From Mesorhizobium huakuii (GTDB taxonomy: Bacteria > Pseudomonadota > Alphaproteobacteria > Rhizobiales > Rhizobiaceae), in contig NZ_BSNY01000023.1 of NCBI RefSeq assembly GCF_030160235.1, positions 1 through 64,000 on the forward strand: a stretch of 64,000 nt of DNA. The letters are read 5' to 3'. The notes beneath the pieces are model-generated. The model saw nothing but the letters and a program-made list of their open reading frames with translations, had not been told where the DNA came from and did no database searches. A program made the position numbers and the translations under genes. This document shows, piece after piece, positions 48,972 to 59,232 of the stretch; position 1 is the first letter of the stretch, and every line of letters starts with the position of its first letter.

Positions 48972-50156
48972 TCACGCCATTCCGGGCTGCCGTCGTGGTC
49001 CCAAATGGCGCATCTTGCGGCCGATGATCATCAGTTGACGCGCCGTGTTGTTGCGCAGGCGCCGCACGCGCCATTCCAGTCCGGTTTCGGTGGTGATCTG
49101 CTTGGCGTAGAAGCTCACGCGCATGCCTGCCTTGTCGGAGGCCACCTTGACCGGGTCGTCATAGAAAGCGCCGATCTTGTCAGCCGCCATGCCTGGTGTT
49201 TCCAGCCAGCGCGGAATGTGGACGGAATGGAGCTGATCGACATCGACCATGACCCGCCCGATGCCGACGCCCGGCGTCGGGCATGTCGTGCTGAATGCGT
49301 CGCCGATGAAGACGACGCCGTCGCGGCGATGGCCTTGCGTCGTGGTCAGATTGACCTGCCTCACCTCGACCGGGCTCGTCACCTCGAAGTCACCGCACCG
49401 CGCCGATATCTCCGGCATCAGTTCGCGAAGCATTTTTTGCGGATCGGCGCGGAAGTCCCGCGTCCATTGTTCGGCGACGGTGCGATAGACGAACATGTTC
49501 GCGCGCATCTTGTCGCCGATGGGAAAGACGGTGAGATAGGCGACACGGTCAGAGGCTCGCTTGCCGTAGCAGGTGACCGCCCCAAAGGCGCAGTCACGCC
49601 GCGCAAGAGCGAGGTCGAATCCCATCGACAGCGAATGCGCCTTCGACAATTCGATGCGCTCGACGCCGATGGCGCGCCGCACCGATTCGCTGTGGCCGGT
49701 GGCCACCACCAGCAGGCGGGCATCGATGACGGCGCCGTCGGCCAGCACAAGCCGCTGCCGGTCGGGTCCGGTCGTGATCTCGGCCACCTTGCCGACCGTG
49801 ATCGGCACTTGCGGCGGCAGTGCGTCGCGCAGGCCGTTGATCAGCTTGCCATAGGAAAATGCGTACTCCCATTTCTTTTCACGGGCGAAGAATTGACCGA
49901 GGCGGAAGACATCTATGTCGGTATACGGGGTGACGAGCGGCATGACCATCTTGTCGAGGCCGAGCTTCTCGAACAGCTGCATTTGGTCCGCACCGATCTT
50001 CTCGGCCCGGAACTCGTCGTGATGCACGCGGTGCGGATCGATCAGCGCCACCTTGCGGCCGGCGTTTCCCAACGCCGTCGCCAAGGTGGTGCCGGCCATT
50101 CCGGCGCCGATGATCGCGACGTCGACTTCGGTCGGGCCAGCCGTGGCGGTGGTCAT
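48972..50156 (-). CDS. FAD-dependent monooxygenase-like protein (PHBH fold)
   Basis: A 394-residue flavoprotein. It has the FAD-binding 'DVAIIGAGMAGTTLATALGNAG' and the second flavin motif 'VVFIGDAFSTTCPTPGVGIG' (GD motif), the plan of aromatic hydroxylases and related enzymes. The usual aromatic-hydroxylase C-terminus is replaced by a short basic tail ('RQLMIIGRKMRHLG'). ATG at 50156 is chosen as it precedes the FAD motif closely; longer starts exist. Substrate unknown. It lies between peptide gene E and the polysaccharide locus and could belong to either. Confidence 0.82.
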   Translation of the reverse strand: MTTATAGPTEVDVAIIGAGMAGTTLATALGNAGRKVALIDPHRVHHDEFRAEKIGADQMQLFEKLGLDKMVMPLVTPYTDIDVFRLGQFFAREKKWEYAFSYGKLINGLRDALPPQVPITVGKVAEITTGPDRQRLVLADGAVIDARLLVVATGHSESVRRAIGVERIELSKAHSLSMGFDLALARRDCAFGAVTCYGKRASDRVAYLTVFPIGDKMRANMFVYRTVAEQWTRDFRADPQKMLRELMPEISARCGDFEVTSPVEVRQVNLTTTQGHRRDGVVFIGDAFSTTCPTPGVGIGRVMVDVDQLHSVHIPRWLETPGMAADKIGAFYDDPVKVASDKAGMRVSFYAKQITTETGLEWRVRRLRNNTARQLMIIGRKMRHLGPRRQPGMA

Positions 50157-50269
50157 GTCGTTGCCCTTTCTGCCGGTCATCTTGCGCCTGCGCAATCTGC
50201 AGTGGAAATATCTTCCCGACCCATATCAACCTCAAGCAACCAGCACGGGTGGCTGGTAGTAACGATTGT

Positions 50270-51793
50270 TTACGTTAACGGCGAACGCTTCTGTTTCCAG
50301 CGCGGCGCGATCGCCGAGCCATCGATGAATTCCAGGCCGCCCGCTTCGTTGAGCGTGTGCAGCTTGCGCCCATTCCATAGCGCGCCAGGAGTTAAGATGG
50401 TCTCGACGACTTGCTCCATGCCGTTCAAATCAAGGTGAGCGACGCGTGCGATGCCAAGGGCGGCGCCGTAGCTCCTGCGGCAATCCTGCACCGGACGCAG
50501 CAGGTCGTTGCCGCGCCTGACCATGCGGCCGGCCGGCCGCGCCGAGGCGATGTCGACCAGCACGGGGTTTTTGGGATGCGGCGTCCAGGGTCCGCGGAAA
50601 TCCGGCGCCGACCACAGATGCAGCGCATCGGAGAAGGCGCCGCCGCCGTCGCGGACAGTGGCGAACAGCCACCAGCGCCCGCCATGCTCGACCAGGGTGG
50701 CGTCGCTGGCGACGATGTCGGACAAGAGCGTCGCTTCCTTCACCCATCCGCCGGGGAAGGCGGTGGCGCGGTAGAGATCGACGGTGCGGTTGGCACAGCT
50801 TTCCGGCACCATCCAGACCTCGCCGTCGCGCTCGAAGACGAAGGGGTAGGAAAGGTGGTAGGGCAGGTCGAGAACCGGCTCCGGACGTCCGATCGGTCCC
50901 GCCGGGCCGAAGGGCACGGCGGAGATGATGGCCCGGCCCAGGCGGTGGATATAATCCTCGACGAACAGGGTCACCTGTCCCCGGTACAGGATCGGGAACG
51001 GATCGGCGTAGAAGCGGCTGCCGTCGTCGGGCAGCACCTGCCAGCCGGTCGCCGGATGCGCGCGCAGGTCGAACAGATCCTGCCCCCTGGTCTCGCGCCA
51101 GCCAACCTTCCAGTGCGGGGCGTTGTAGCAGAGATGGTAGATCTTCTGGACGATGCGCCGCGCCAGCGCCTTGCCCGCCCTGATGCCGAGCCTGGTGGTG
51201 GAGGGTATCGCCGGCGGGGCGCCGGCTTGCGCTGGTTCCGGCAGCACCGGCAAAGCGGCTCGCGCCGCGCCATTCATTGCCGAGGGGGGCATCGCCGCGA
51301 GGATCAGGCTTGCCGTGCGCGCCAGCATGTCCTGGAAGGAGGCCAGCGCGATGCCGCCATATTCGGTGCCCAGGCGTCCTTCGGCGACGGTGGCGCCGCT
51401 CTCCTCGATGCGGGCAATCGGGGTGCGTCCGTCGAGGATCAGCGCCAGCAAGGCCGCTTCGCCGGCGGCGCCGTCATAGGTGACGCGCCAGACCCGCGGT
51501 CCTTCCAGGCTCACGTCGCCGCAGAGGTCGATCACCAGATCGGGAGAGGCGGGCGGCTGCGTCCGATAAGGCGCCAGCGCCGACAGCGGCAGGCGCTTGG
51601 CCAGCCCGTCCGCCGGCAGGCCATGGATGGCTTTCTCAAGCTGGAACAATGCCGCGGCGCTGCCTGGAATGCCGCTTCCTGCCGGCCTGGCATCGACGGA
51701 CACCTCGACCTGCGCCAGTGCCGCCAGGCGCTGCAGCAGCAGCAGGTGAAAAGCACGGACGCAGTCGCCGTCCAGGCGCAGGCTCACTTGCAT
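50270..51793 (-). CDS. Large protein with glycosidase-like beta-propeller domain (polysaccharide locus)
   Basis: A 507-residue protein. The N-terminal ~200 residues resemble no known domain. The C-terminal part (about 240-500) has repeated 'ADPFPILYRGQVTLFVEDY', 'LSYPFVFERDGEVWMVPES' and 'DATLVEHGGRWWLFATVRD' units, which form the five-bladed propeller shared by GH43-like proteins and the N-terminal domain of glucosamine inositolphosphorylceramide transferases. Likely role: transfer or trimming of a sugar in surface-polysaccharide synthesis. It diverges from the GumC-like gene. Confidence 0.75.
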   Translation of the reverse strand: MQVSLRLDGDCVRAFHLLLLQRLAALAQVEVSVDARPAGSGIPGSAAALFQLEKAIHGLPADGLAKRLPLSALAPYRTQPPASPDLVIDLCGDVSLEGPRVWRVTYDGAAGEAALLALILDGRTPIARIEESGATVAEGRLGTEYGGIALASFQDMLARTASLILAAMPPSAMNGAARAALPVLPEPAQAGAPPAIPSTTRLGIRAGKALARRIVQKIYHLCYNAPHWKVGWRETRGQDLFDLRAHPATGWQVLPDDGSRFYADPFPILYRGQVTLFVEDYIHRLGRAIISAVPFGPAGPIGRPEPVLDLPYHLSYPFVFERDGEVWMVPESCANRTVDLYRATAFPGGWVKEATLLSDIVASDATLVEHGGRWWLFATVRDGGGAFSDALHLWSAPDFRGPWTPHPKNPVLVDIASARPAGRMVRRGNDLLRPVQDCRRSYGAALGIARVAHLDLNGMEQVVETILTPGALWNGRKLHTLNEAGGLEFIDGSAIAPRWKQKRSPLT

Positions 51794-52073
51794 GTCGCAC
51801 CCCTAGCATCTTGATCGGTATCTGGCTGGTGTTCGAAAATTGGGCACGGGAGATGGCCGCACGGATGGGCTGGACTGATCTGCTGCCCCATTTCCACCCG
51901 TCTCCTGCTCGCCAATCCCGTGTCGACACGCACGTACCTTTATTAGGCAAACTCCGTGCCAAAAATCAGAAGAGCTCCCAACATAATTAACAGTGTTTTA
52001 ACAGTTGGAGGAATAGCTAGGTCGAAGCTGCAATTTAAACTTGCAGGCACATGGAGTGTTGTCGGAGCGACCT
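51794..52073. promoter_or_regulatory. Divergent promoter region of the polysaccharide locus
   Basis: 280 bp, clearly AT-richer than the genes. It includes CTGCAA (52028-52033) and TTGCAG (52041-52046) as an inverted pair around TTTAAAC, and two AACAGT repeats (about 51989-52005). No gene is seen. It should contain the promoters of the genes at 51793 (-) and 52074 (+). Confidence 0.5.
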
Positions 52074-54212
52074 TTGCAATCATCCCTGCTCTCGTTGCCG
52101 CAACAACCCGCTCCGGAGGCCATGCAATATGCTGCCCCGGAGCCAATGCCGACGGCCTCCTATGCATCCTCGACCGTCGAGCTGGGTGACCTGAAGCGCA
52201 TATTGGTGCGCCGCCGTTTCCTGATCTTGCTGACCGCCGCGCTGCTGACCCTTGGGGCGCTGCTCTATGGGCTGTTCACGCCGGCGCTTTACAGTTCGGT
52301 TTCGGAAATCCTAATCGATCCGCAAGACCTGCAGGTGGTCACCAACGACGTCAATCCGAGCCGCGTTCCGCCCGATGGCGGCATCACCATGGTGGAAAGC
52401 CAGGTCAGCGTCGTCCAGTCGACGGGCGTGCTGCTGCGGGCCATCCAGGCGACTAACCTGACCGAGGATCCGGAATTCAACGGAGAGGGCGGGTTGCTGG
52501 GCCGCTTGCTCGGCGGCGTGCTGGGCTCGGGCTCGGCCGAAACCGACAGGACGGGCAAGACGCTCGATGCGCTGCGCCGGCGGCTGGCGGTGAAGCGTGC
52601 CGACAAGGTGCTGGTGCTCGACGTGATCGTCACCGCCAAGAGCGCCGACAAGGCGGCAAAGCTCGCCAACGCCATCGCGCAGGCCTATCTGGCCGACCAG
52701 GCGAGCGCGCGCGCGAAGATGGCCACCGACGCTTCCGATTCCATCACCGCGCGGCTGGACGAGCAGCGCAAGCGGGTGCAGCAGGCCGAGAACGCCGTCG
52801 AGGCCTATAAATCCGCCCACAACATGGTGATGGCGGCGGGCAATCTGGTCAGCGACCAGGAACTGACCGAGCTCAACACGCAGCTTTCGGCCGCGCAGAG
52901 CCGCACCGCGGCGCTGAAGGCGCAGGTCGACCAGTTGCGCCGCTCCGGTGGAGCGCCGGACGCGACTTCCGAAGCCATGCGCTCGTCGGTCATCTCCAGC
53001 CTGCGGGCACAGGAGGCGACGCTTGTCGACCAGGTGTCGCAGCTTGGCACGGAGCTTGGGCCGCGCCACCCCTCGATGATCGCCGCCCAGCAGCAGCTGC
53101 GCGACACGCGCGCCCTCATCGCGCGCGAACTCGGCCGCATCGGCGCCGCCGCCGAAACCGACTACGAGCGGGCGCTGGCCAACCAGCAGGCTTTGGAGGC
53201 CAAGGTCGCCGGCATGAAGAGCAAGTCGCTCGACACCGACCAGGCCTCGGTCAGGCTGCGCGAATTGCAGCGCGACCTCGAGGCGGTGCGCTCGGTCTAC
53301 GCCACCTATCTGCAGCGGGCGCAGGAAACGCGCGAGCAGATTAATGTCGACAGCACCAATGCGCGCATCATCTCCAATGCCATGCCCGCCTTGAAGAAGA
53401 GCTGGCCGCCTTTGCCGCTGCTGGTTTTCGGCGCCCTCTTCGGCGGGCTGGGGCTGGGCACCGCGCTCGCGCTGATCGCGGAATATTCCTCGCCGACCGT
53501 GCTTTCCAGCGCGCAGATGCAATCGGCGATCGACGCGCCGGTGTTCGGCGTGCTGCCGGCAAAATCGGGCAGTGGCCGCCGCTGGTGGCCTTTCGGCGGC
53601 GGCGCCGCCGCCGCGGCCGGGCAGAAGATCGATGCGGTCGCGGGCCTGGCGCTGAGGCGGCTGTTCGCCTCCAGCCGGCGTCCGCCGAACTGGCCGCTGG
53701 TGCCGTCCATCCTGCTGACGTCGCCGCCCGAAGACGCCGCGCATCGGGGCCGCGTGGCGCGGCTGCTCGCCAATGCCGCGGCCGCCAGGGGCAGCCGCGT
53801 CCTGTTCATCGACACCAATGCGGGCAGCGGCAAGAAGGAGCCGCAGCCCGGCCTGCTCGACGTGCTGCGCGGCGAATATGCCTTCGAGGCGCTGAGCCAG
53901 CACACCCCCGGCAGCAATGTCGCGGTGCTGGGCAGGGGCCGGCAAAAGGCCGTCTTCTCCGAGGCGCAGGGCGTCTATTTCACGCAGCACATGCTGGCCC
54001 AGGCGGGCCGCAACTTCGATCTCGTCGTCGTCGACGGCGGCGCGCTGGCCGACAATCTCAACGCCTCGCCGCTGGTCGCCATGGTCGACGAGATCGTGAT
54101 GGTCGCGACGCTGAACTCGACGCCGATGCGCGACGTCAAGGCGGCCTCGCAGGCCATTTCCGTCATGGGGCGGCTGCCGACCGGCGCCTTGCTGGTCGAC
54201 GAGGCGGCCTGA
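52074..54212 (+). CDS. Polysaccharide co-polymerase (GumC/ExoP/Wzc-like) with degenerate kinase domain
   Basis: A 712-residue inner-membrane protein that sets chain length in exopolysaccharide export. It has a Wzz-type N-terminus with membrane segment ('FLILLTAALLTLGALLYGLF'), a long coiled-coil periplasmic part (about 200-450) and a second membrane segment ('PPLPLLVFGALFGGLGLGTAL'). The C-terminal ~180 residues look like a BY-kinase domain ('SRVLFIDTNAG', 'FDLVVVDGGAL'), but the Walker A loop lacks Gly-Lys-Ser/Thr and there is no C-terminal Tyr cluster, so it is probably catalytically dead. TTG at 52074 has GGAG six bases before it; an ATG at 52122 is an alternative. Confidence 0.88.
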   Translation: MQSSLLSLPQQPAPEAMQYAAPEPMPTASYASSTVELGDLKRILVRRRFLILLTAALLTLGALLYGLFTPALYSSVSEILIDPQDLQVVTNDVNPSRVPPDGGITMVESQVSVVQSTGVLLRAIQATNLTEDPEFNGEGGLLGRLLGGVLGSGSAETDRTGKTLDALRRRLAVKRADKVLVLDVIVTAKSADKAAKLANAIAQAYLADQASARAKMATDASDSITARLDEQRKRVQQAENAVEAYKSAHNMVMAAGNLVSDQELTELNTQLSAAQSRTAALKAQVDQLRRSGGAPDATSEAMRSSVISSLRAQEATLVDQVSQLGTELGPRHPSMIAAQQQLRDTRALIARELGRIGAAAETDYERALANQQALEAKVAGMKSKSLDTDQASVRLRELQRDLEAVRSVYATYLQRAQETREQINVDSTNARIISNAMPALKKSWPPLPLLVFGALFGGLGLGTALALIAEYSSPTVLSSAQMQSAIDAPVFGVLPAKSGSGRRWWPFGGGAAAAAGQKIDAVAGLALRRLFASSRRPPNWPLVPSILLTSPPEDAAHRGRVARLLANAAAARGSRVLFIDTNAGSGKKEPQPGLLDVLRGEYAFEALSQHTPGSNVAVLGRGRQKAVFSEAQGVYFTQHMLAQAGRNFDLVVVDGGALADNLNASPLVAMVDEIVMVATLNSTPMRDVKAASQAISVMGRLPTGALLVDEAA

Positions 54213-54213
54213 C

Positions 54214-55587
54214 ATGGCCGCGACCGGGACCGGCACCCGGGCCGCCACCCCGGCAGCCGGCTGGGCCGGTTCGGGTCAAGCTCGCGCCGGCGATTCCGTC
54301 GATTGGGTCACGCGCTTCGGCCTGGTCGCGACGGTGGCTTTGCTGTTCGCCATCTCCGGCGGCATGCTGTGGCTGGTGGGCTACAATTACGATGGCCTGA
54401 CCGGCAACCCGGCGACCAAGATCCATACGTCGACCTATCTGCTCGTGCTGGTGTTTGCCTGGCGCGCCTGCACCTTCGGCAATCCGGTCGGCTATATGGT
54501 GGCCGTCGCCGACCGGCGGCCGGCCAGCACGCTGATGGCGGTCATCTCGATCGTGCTCCTGGTGGTCGTCGTCGCCAGGCAGCGTCCCGGCATGGCCGGC
54601 ATGATCGACACTTTCGTGGCGCCGGCGCTGCTGGTGATGATGCTGGCCGAGGACGACGACAGGACATTTGCCCGGATGCAGACCGTCGTTCACGGCATCA
54701 TGACCGTGAACGCGCTGCTCGCCCTGTTCGAGTTCGCCACCAAGACGCTGATCTTTCCCTATCGCCTCGACGGCGAGGTGTTCATGAGCGATCTGCGCTC
54801 GACGGCGCTTCAGGGCCATCCGCTGTCCAATGCCACGGTCACCTCGATCTATGTGCTGGCGCTGCTCTCCGGTTCGAGATCCCTGTCCATGCCGCTGCGG
54901 CTCGGACTGATCGGCCTGCAATTTGCGGCTCTCGTCGCCTTTGGCGGCCGCTCGGCGATGGTGCTGACCATCGTGCTCGGCGGCTGCTACCTGCTCATCC
55001 AGGGGCTGCGCGGCTTGCGCACGGGGCGCGTCAACCTGCTTGGCGCGGCGCTCGGCCTGATCCTTGCCGCGCTGGTGCCGGTGGTCATCGCGGTCGCGGC
55101 GGCATACGGCTTTTTCGACGCGCTGCTCGAGCGCTTCGTCTCGGACTCCGGCAGCGCCAATGCCCGCGTCGAGATGTTCGAACTGTTCAAACATTTCGAA
55201 CTGCGCGACCTGATCGTCGGGCCGGACATCGATCTCATCGAAAGCCTGCGCCGCATCAGCGGCCTCGAACAAGGCATCGAGAACCCGATCATCCGCATGG
55301 TGCTCTACCAGGGCGCCTTCTTCACCTTGCTGTTGTTTGTCGGCTTCGCGCTGTTCATGCACGAAGTGGCGCGCCGCTGCCATGCCGGCATCTGGCTGCT
55401 GATGCTGGGCTGGCTGATCCTGCTCAACACCTCCGAAAGCCTGGCGTCGAAGACGACGCTGATGACCAAATTCGTGGTGATCGCGCTGGTGCTGTACCGG
55501 CCGGCAAGAGGTGTGGTGGGGCAGAGGGTGCAAGCCGGGCGCGGACCAGCAGACGTCCAGCGACAGGGCCTGCCTCGCCGTCGTTAG
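54214..55587 (+). CDS. Polysaccharide polymerase-like membrane protein (VpsF/Wzy type)
   Basis: A 457-residue protein with about ten hydrophobic segments and a large periplasmic loop near the end ('DALLERFVSDSGSANARVEM' then 'FELRDLIVGPDIDLIESL'), the layout of O-antigen ligase/polymerase proteins, closest to the VpsF type. It joins repeat units of an exopolysaccharide outside the inner membrane. It starts 1 bp after the GumC-like gene and belongs to the same operon. Confidence 0.85.
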   Translation: MAATGTGTRAATPAAGWAGSGQARAGDSVDWVTRFGLVATVALLFAISGGMLWLVGYNYDGLTGNPATKIHTSTYLLVLVFAWRACTFGNPVGYMVAVADRRPASTLMAVISIVLLVVVVARQRPGMAGMIDTFVAPALLVMMLAEDDDRTFARMQTVVHGIMTVNALLALFEFATKTLIFPYRLDGEVFMSDLRSTALQGHPLSNATVTSIYVLALLSGSRSLSMPLRLGLIGLQFAALVAFGGRSAMVLTIVLGGCYLLIQGLRGLRTGRVNLLGAALGLILAALVPVVIAVAAAYGFFDALLERFVSDSGSANARVEMFELFKHFELRDLIVGPDIDLIESLRRISGLEQGIENPIIRMVLYQGAFFTLLLFVGFALFMHEVARRCHAGIWLLMLGWLILLNTSESLASKTTLMTKFVVIALVLYRPARGVVGQRVQAGRGPADVQRQGLPRRR

Positions 55588-55856
55588 CGTCATGCTCCTC
55601 GCGCTTCGTCGTCACCCTAAACGCTAGGCTCAGAGACGCCGCCATTCCTCAGAGTTGATGACGAAGGCAGGGAAGCTTTCGGCTAGTCTCGACGGTCGGC
55701 GCTATCTTCGTCGCGGCCCTGGATTCCAGGCGCCCAGTCGCAAAAAGTGCTCCCAGAAAAAGTCTGACGCGGTTGCCTGGAACGAGAAGATTGCGCAGGA
55801 GATTCGTGGCAAGGGTGGAGCAGTTTGGACCAGCCTTCGAGACCCGACCCGTGCAG

Positions 55857-58800
55857 ATGAAGCCGTTTCTCCTCGCCTCCGCATCAACCCTCGCACTCCT
55901 CGCCGCGCCCGCGGTGGCGCGAGCCGCTTGCCCACAACTGTCCCTCAACGATCAGACCTACACCAATGCGACGGCGGGCTGCTTCGTCCGTACGAGCGGC
56001 GCTGTCGACCTGACCAACACCAATACGGGCATGATCGGCGCCGTTTGGGATACGGCGAGCACCGACACCACGACGATCGACAATGCCGGCTCGATCAGCG
56101 GTTCCCAGGCAATACGGTTGCAAGGAACGCTGACCCTGACCAATCGCTCGGGCGCGACCATCCTTGGATCGAACGGAGCCATATATGTGGGCTCCAGTGG
56201 CGTCACCACGATCGTCAACGATGGCAGGATCGAAGGCAGGTACGCCCTCGATGGGGACCGCTACCTTGACCTGACGAACACCGGGGTCATGGCGGGGCAG
56301 GTATTCGGCATCGACGGCTACACGGTGAAGGCGACCAATTCCGGCACGATCTCGGGCGGCTCCTTCGCCCTCAGGGCCATCGGCGACCTGACCCTCCGCA
56401 ATTCGGGCGACATCGTCGCGAACACCAACCCATCGCCCAACAGCGCGGCTGTCAGGGCCTGGGGCGGCACCACCGCGATCACGAATTCGGGGCGCATCTG
56501 GAGCGACAGCGGCTACGGCATCCACGCGGAAGTTTACATAAAGAACACTCCGGTCGGCTCTTTCAACTTGACCAACACCGGCACGATCGGCGGCAACATC
56601 GGAGTCTATACCGCCTCCAACATGGTCAGCACTGTCAGCGCGACCATTGTCAATTCCGGCAGGATTTCGGGCTATTCGGCCGCCATTTCAACAGGCGGCG
56701 ACCTGACACTCGACAATTCGGGCCAGATCTACTCCATCGGCAATTCGGGCGATTGGGATGGTGTCGCGGCCCACGGCGTCACCACGAAGATCATCAATTC
56801 GGGCAGCATCGACAGCTATGGCGTCTACGGCACGGGCATCGTCGCCGACAGCACCGACGCCGACGCGTCCCTGGCGTTGGCCAATAGCGGCACGATCACC
56901 GCCACGTTCGGCGTCGCCTCGCACGTCGCCACGACGACGATCGACAATTCCGGAACCATCACCGGTACGGGGGGCGCTGGCGTCTACGCGGATAGCGCGG
57001 CCGCCAACGCGTCCCTGAAGTTGACCAACAGCAACAGCGGCAGGGTCACCGGCGAGTACGGTGTCGATTCGCTGCTCGCCACGACGACGATCGACAATTC
57101 GGGAACCATCACCGGGGTGAACGGCGCTGCCGTCTATGCCGGGGATACGGCCGCCGGCTCGTCTCTGGCGTTGGTCAACCGCGGCACCATCACCGGCCAC
57201 GGAGGCGTCTCTTCGCGAGCCGCCACGACAACGATCGACAATTCGGGGATCATCGACGTCGTGCCCAGGGCGGCGATGGCGTCTTCGCTTTCAGCACCCT
57301 CGCCGATGCGTCGCTCGCGCTGACCAACAGCGGCACGATCGGCGGCATTTACGGCGTCCATTCGCAGGTCGCCACGACAACGATCGACAATTCAGGCACC
57401 ATCGCCGGCAAGTACCTCTCCGGGTATGGCCTCTATGCCGACAGTCCGGCCGCCAATGCTTCCCTGGCGTTGACCAACAGCGGCAAGATCACCGGCCGGT
57501 TCGGCGTCTATTCGCAGGTCGCCACGACGACCATCGACAATTCGGGCTTCATCGGCGGCGACAACGGCCAAGGCGTCTACGCGCGGAGCACAGCCGCCAA
57601 CGCCTCTCTGGCGTTGACCAACAGCGGCTGGATTTTCGGCTACTACGGCGTCCTTTCGCTCAATGATACGACCACGATCGACAATTCGGGAGAGATTGCC
57701 GGCAGGATTGGCGCTGGCGTCTCTGCTCAAAGCACGGCGGCCGACGCGACTCTGGCGTTGACCAACAGCGGCACGATCAGCGGCTCGGTAAGCGGCGTCT
57801 CTTCGCAGGTCGCGACGACGACGATCGACAATTCAGGCACCATCGCCGGCTGGCAATACGGCATCTACGCCGATAGCGCCCTCACTTTGACCAATACGGG
57901 CCTGATCTCCGGCGGCACCGCCGCGGTGCTGCTGAACAAGGACGGCAACAGCCTTGGCCTGGACAAGGGCGCTCGCTTCGATGGTGTCATCGATTATGCC
58001 GGCACCACCGGCAACACCACCCGCTTCGGCCATGGCAGCTGGATCCTCGACGTCGCCAACTACGATGCCGCGGACAACACGATCCTGACCGGCGGCAGCG
58101 CCTATGTCGTCAAGGGAAACCAGATCATCGTCGCCGATGGTTCCGCGGTGCAGGCCGGCGCGCGCGGCGCGCTCGACATCACCCGCTCGCTCTCTGGCCT
58201 CGCCAGCGACGCCCTCTCGCTGTCGTCGTCGTCCTTGCCGGTCGCCAGTTCCTTCGGCGGCGCGCTCGCCTATGCCGACGACAATGCCGTCGACCGGGGA
58301 TTTACCTCTGCGGCGCTGGCCGGCTCAGGCCAGGACAGTGCTTTCTCGCGCTTCTCGAACGGCGCCGTCGGCGACACCGCCGGCAACATCGTCTGGTCGC
58401 GCGTCCTGGCCGGGCGGAGCGTCGCTTCGCAGGACGCGGCCAGTGCCGCCTCCTGGATGAATTTCGTCGGCGCCGCCTTCGGCGGCGATCATCGCTTCTC
58501 GGACACGCTGCGCCTCGGCGGCTTCTTCGGTCTCGCGGACAGCCGCACCGAGACCGGCGGCGATTCCTCGCTCAAGTCCAAATGGTACTATGCAGGGCTC
58601 TATGGCAGCTGGTCGCCCGGTGCGGCCTTTGTCGAGGGGAATCTTACCGGTGGCTATGCCGAAAACCGTTCCGAGCGCATGGTCACCAGCGGCCTCGCCA
58701 CTGAAACGGCCAGCGGCGACTATGGCTCGACTTTCGTCTCGCCCGAGCTCGCCCTTGGCTATCGTGTCGCCCTGCAGCCCGGTGTCAGCCTGACGCCGCA

Positions 58801-59188
58801 ACTGCGCGTCCGCTATCTCGGCGTCGACGCCGAGGGCTACGGCGAAACCGGCTCCAGCGCCGACATGACGGTGTCCGCGCACTATACCGGCTTCCTGGAG
58901 GAGCGGGCGCTGGCCAAGCTTGAATTCGACAATGAGCGCTGGAGCCTCTTCAGCACACTCGGCGTCGTCGCCCTGCAGCGCGTCCAGGGCTCCGGCACGG
59001 ATGTCAGCCTTCTCGGCATCGCCTCGACCGTGGCGGAAGGCGACACCAACCTCTTCGGCGTCAGCTTTGGTCTCGGTGGCAACTGGAAGATGACCGACAC
59101 CGTCTCGCTCTACGGCGCCGTCAACGGCACGGCCCTGAACAACAATGCCAGCATCGACACCAATATCGGGGTGAAGATGGTGTTCTGA
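55857..59188 (+). pseudogene. Autotransporter adhesin with ~50-residue passenger repeats, frameshifted
   Basis: An outer-membrane autotransporter of about 1110 codons. It has a signal peptide ('PFLLASASTLALLAAPAVARA'), a beta-helical passenger made of repeats ('TTIDNSGTITG ... SLALTNSGTI'), and a C-terminal beta-barrel of about 270 residues ending in 'GVKMVF' (the terminal Phe is the barrel-insertion signal). The frame changes between 57264 and 57272 (frame of 55857 to frame of 57470), a one-base loss in CCCAGGGCGG. All other repeat spacings are multiples of three. If real, the shift would yield a secreted stub without barrel. It follows the polymerase gene and may anchor the polysaccharide or act as adhesin. 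Confidence 0.82.
56941..57834. repeat. Seven ~150-bp imperfect tandem repeats in the autotransporter passenger
   Basis: The 10-mer TCGACAATTC recurs at 56941, 57091, 57235, 57384, 57534, 57678 and 57825. Spacings are 150, 144, 149, 150, 144 and 147 bp. Units encode about 48-50 residues each. The single spacing that is not a multiple of three (149) marks the missing base. Confidence 0.88.
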
Positions 59189-59232
59189 GGGGCTGAGCTC
59201 CCACCGTTGGTGTCAGGCTCGACGGCAGGGGC

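Noticed and set aside
43965-50156. A canonical lasso-peptide gene cluster
   Set aside because: The leaders resemble lasso leaders, but no asparagine-synthetase-like cyclase, transglutaminase-like protease or RRE gene is in the window, and the tails lack the Asp/Glu ring acceptor.
56941-57834. A CRISPR array
   Set aside because: The repeats are about 150 bp, in frame and part of an autotransporter passenger; there are no unique spacers and no cas genes.
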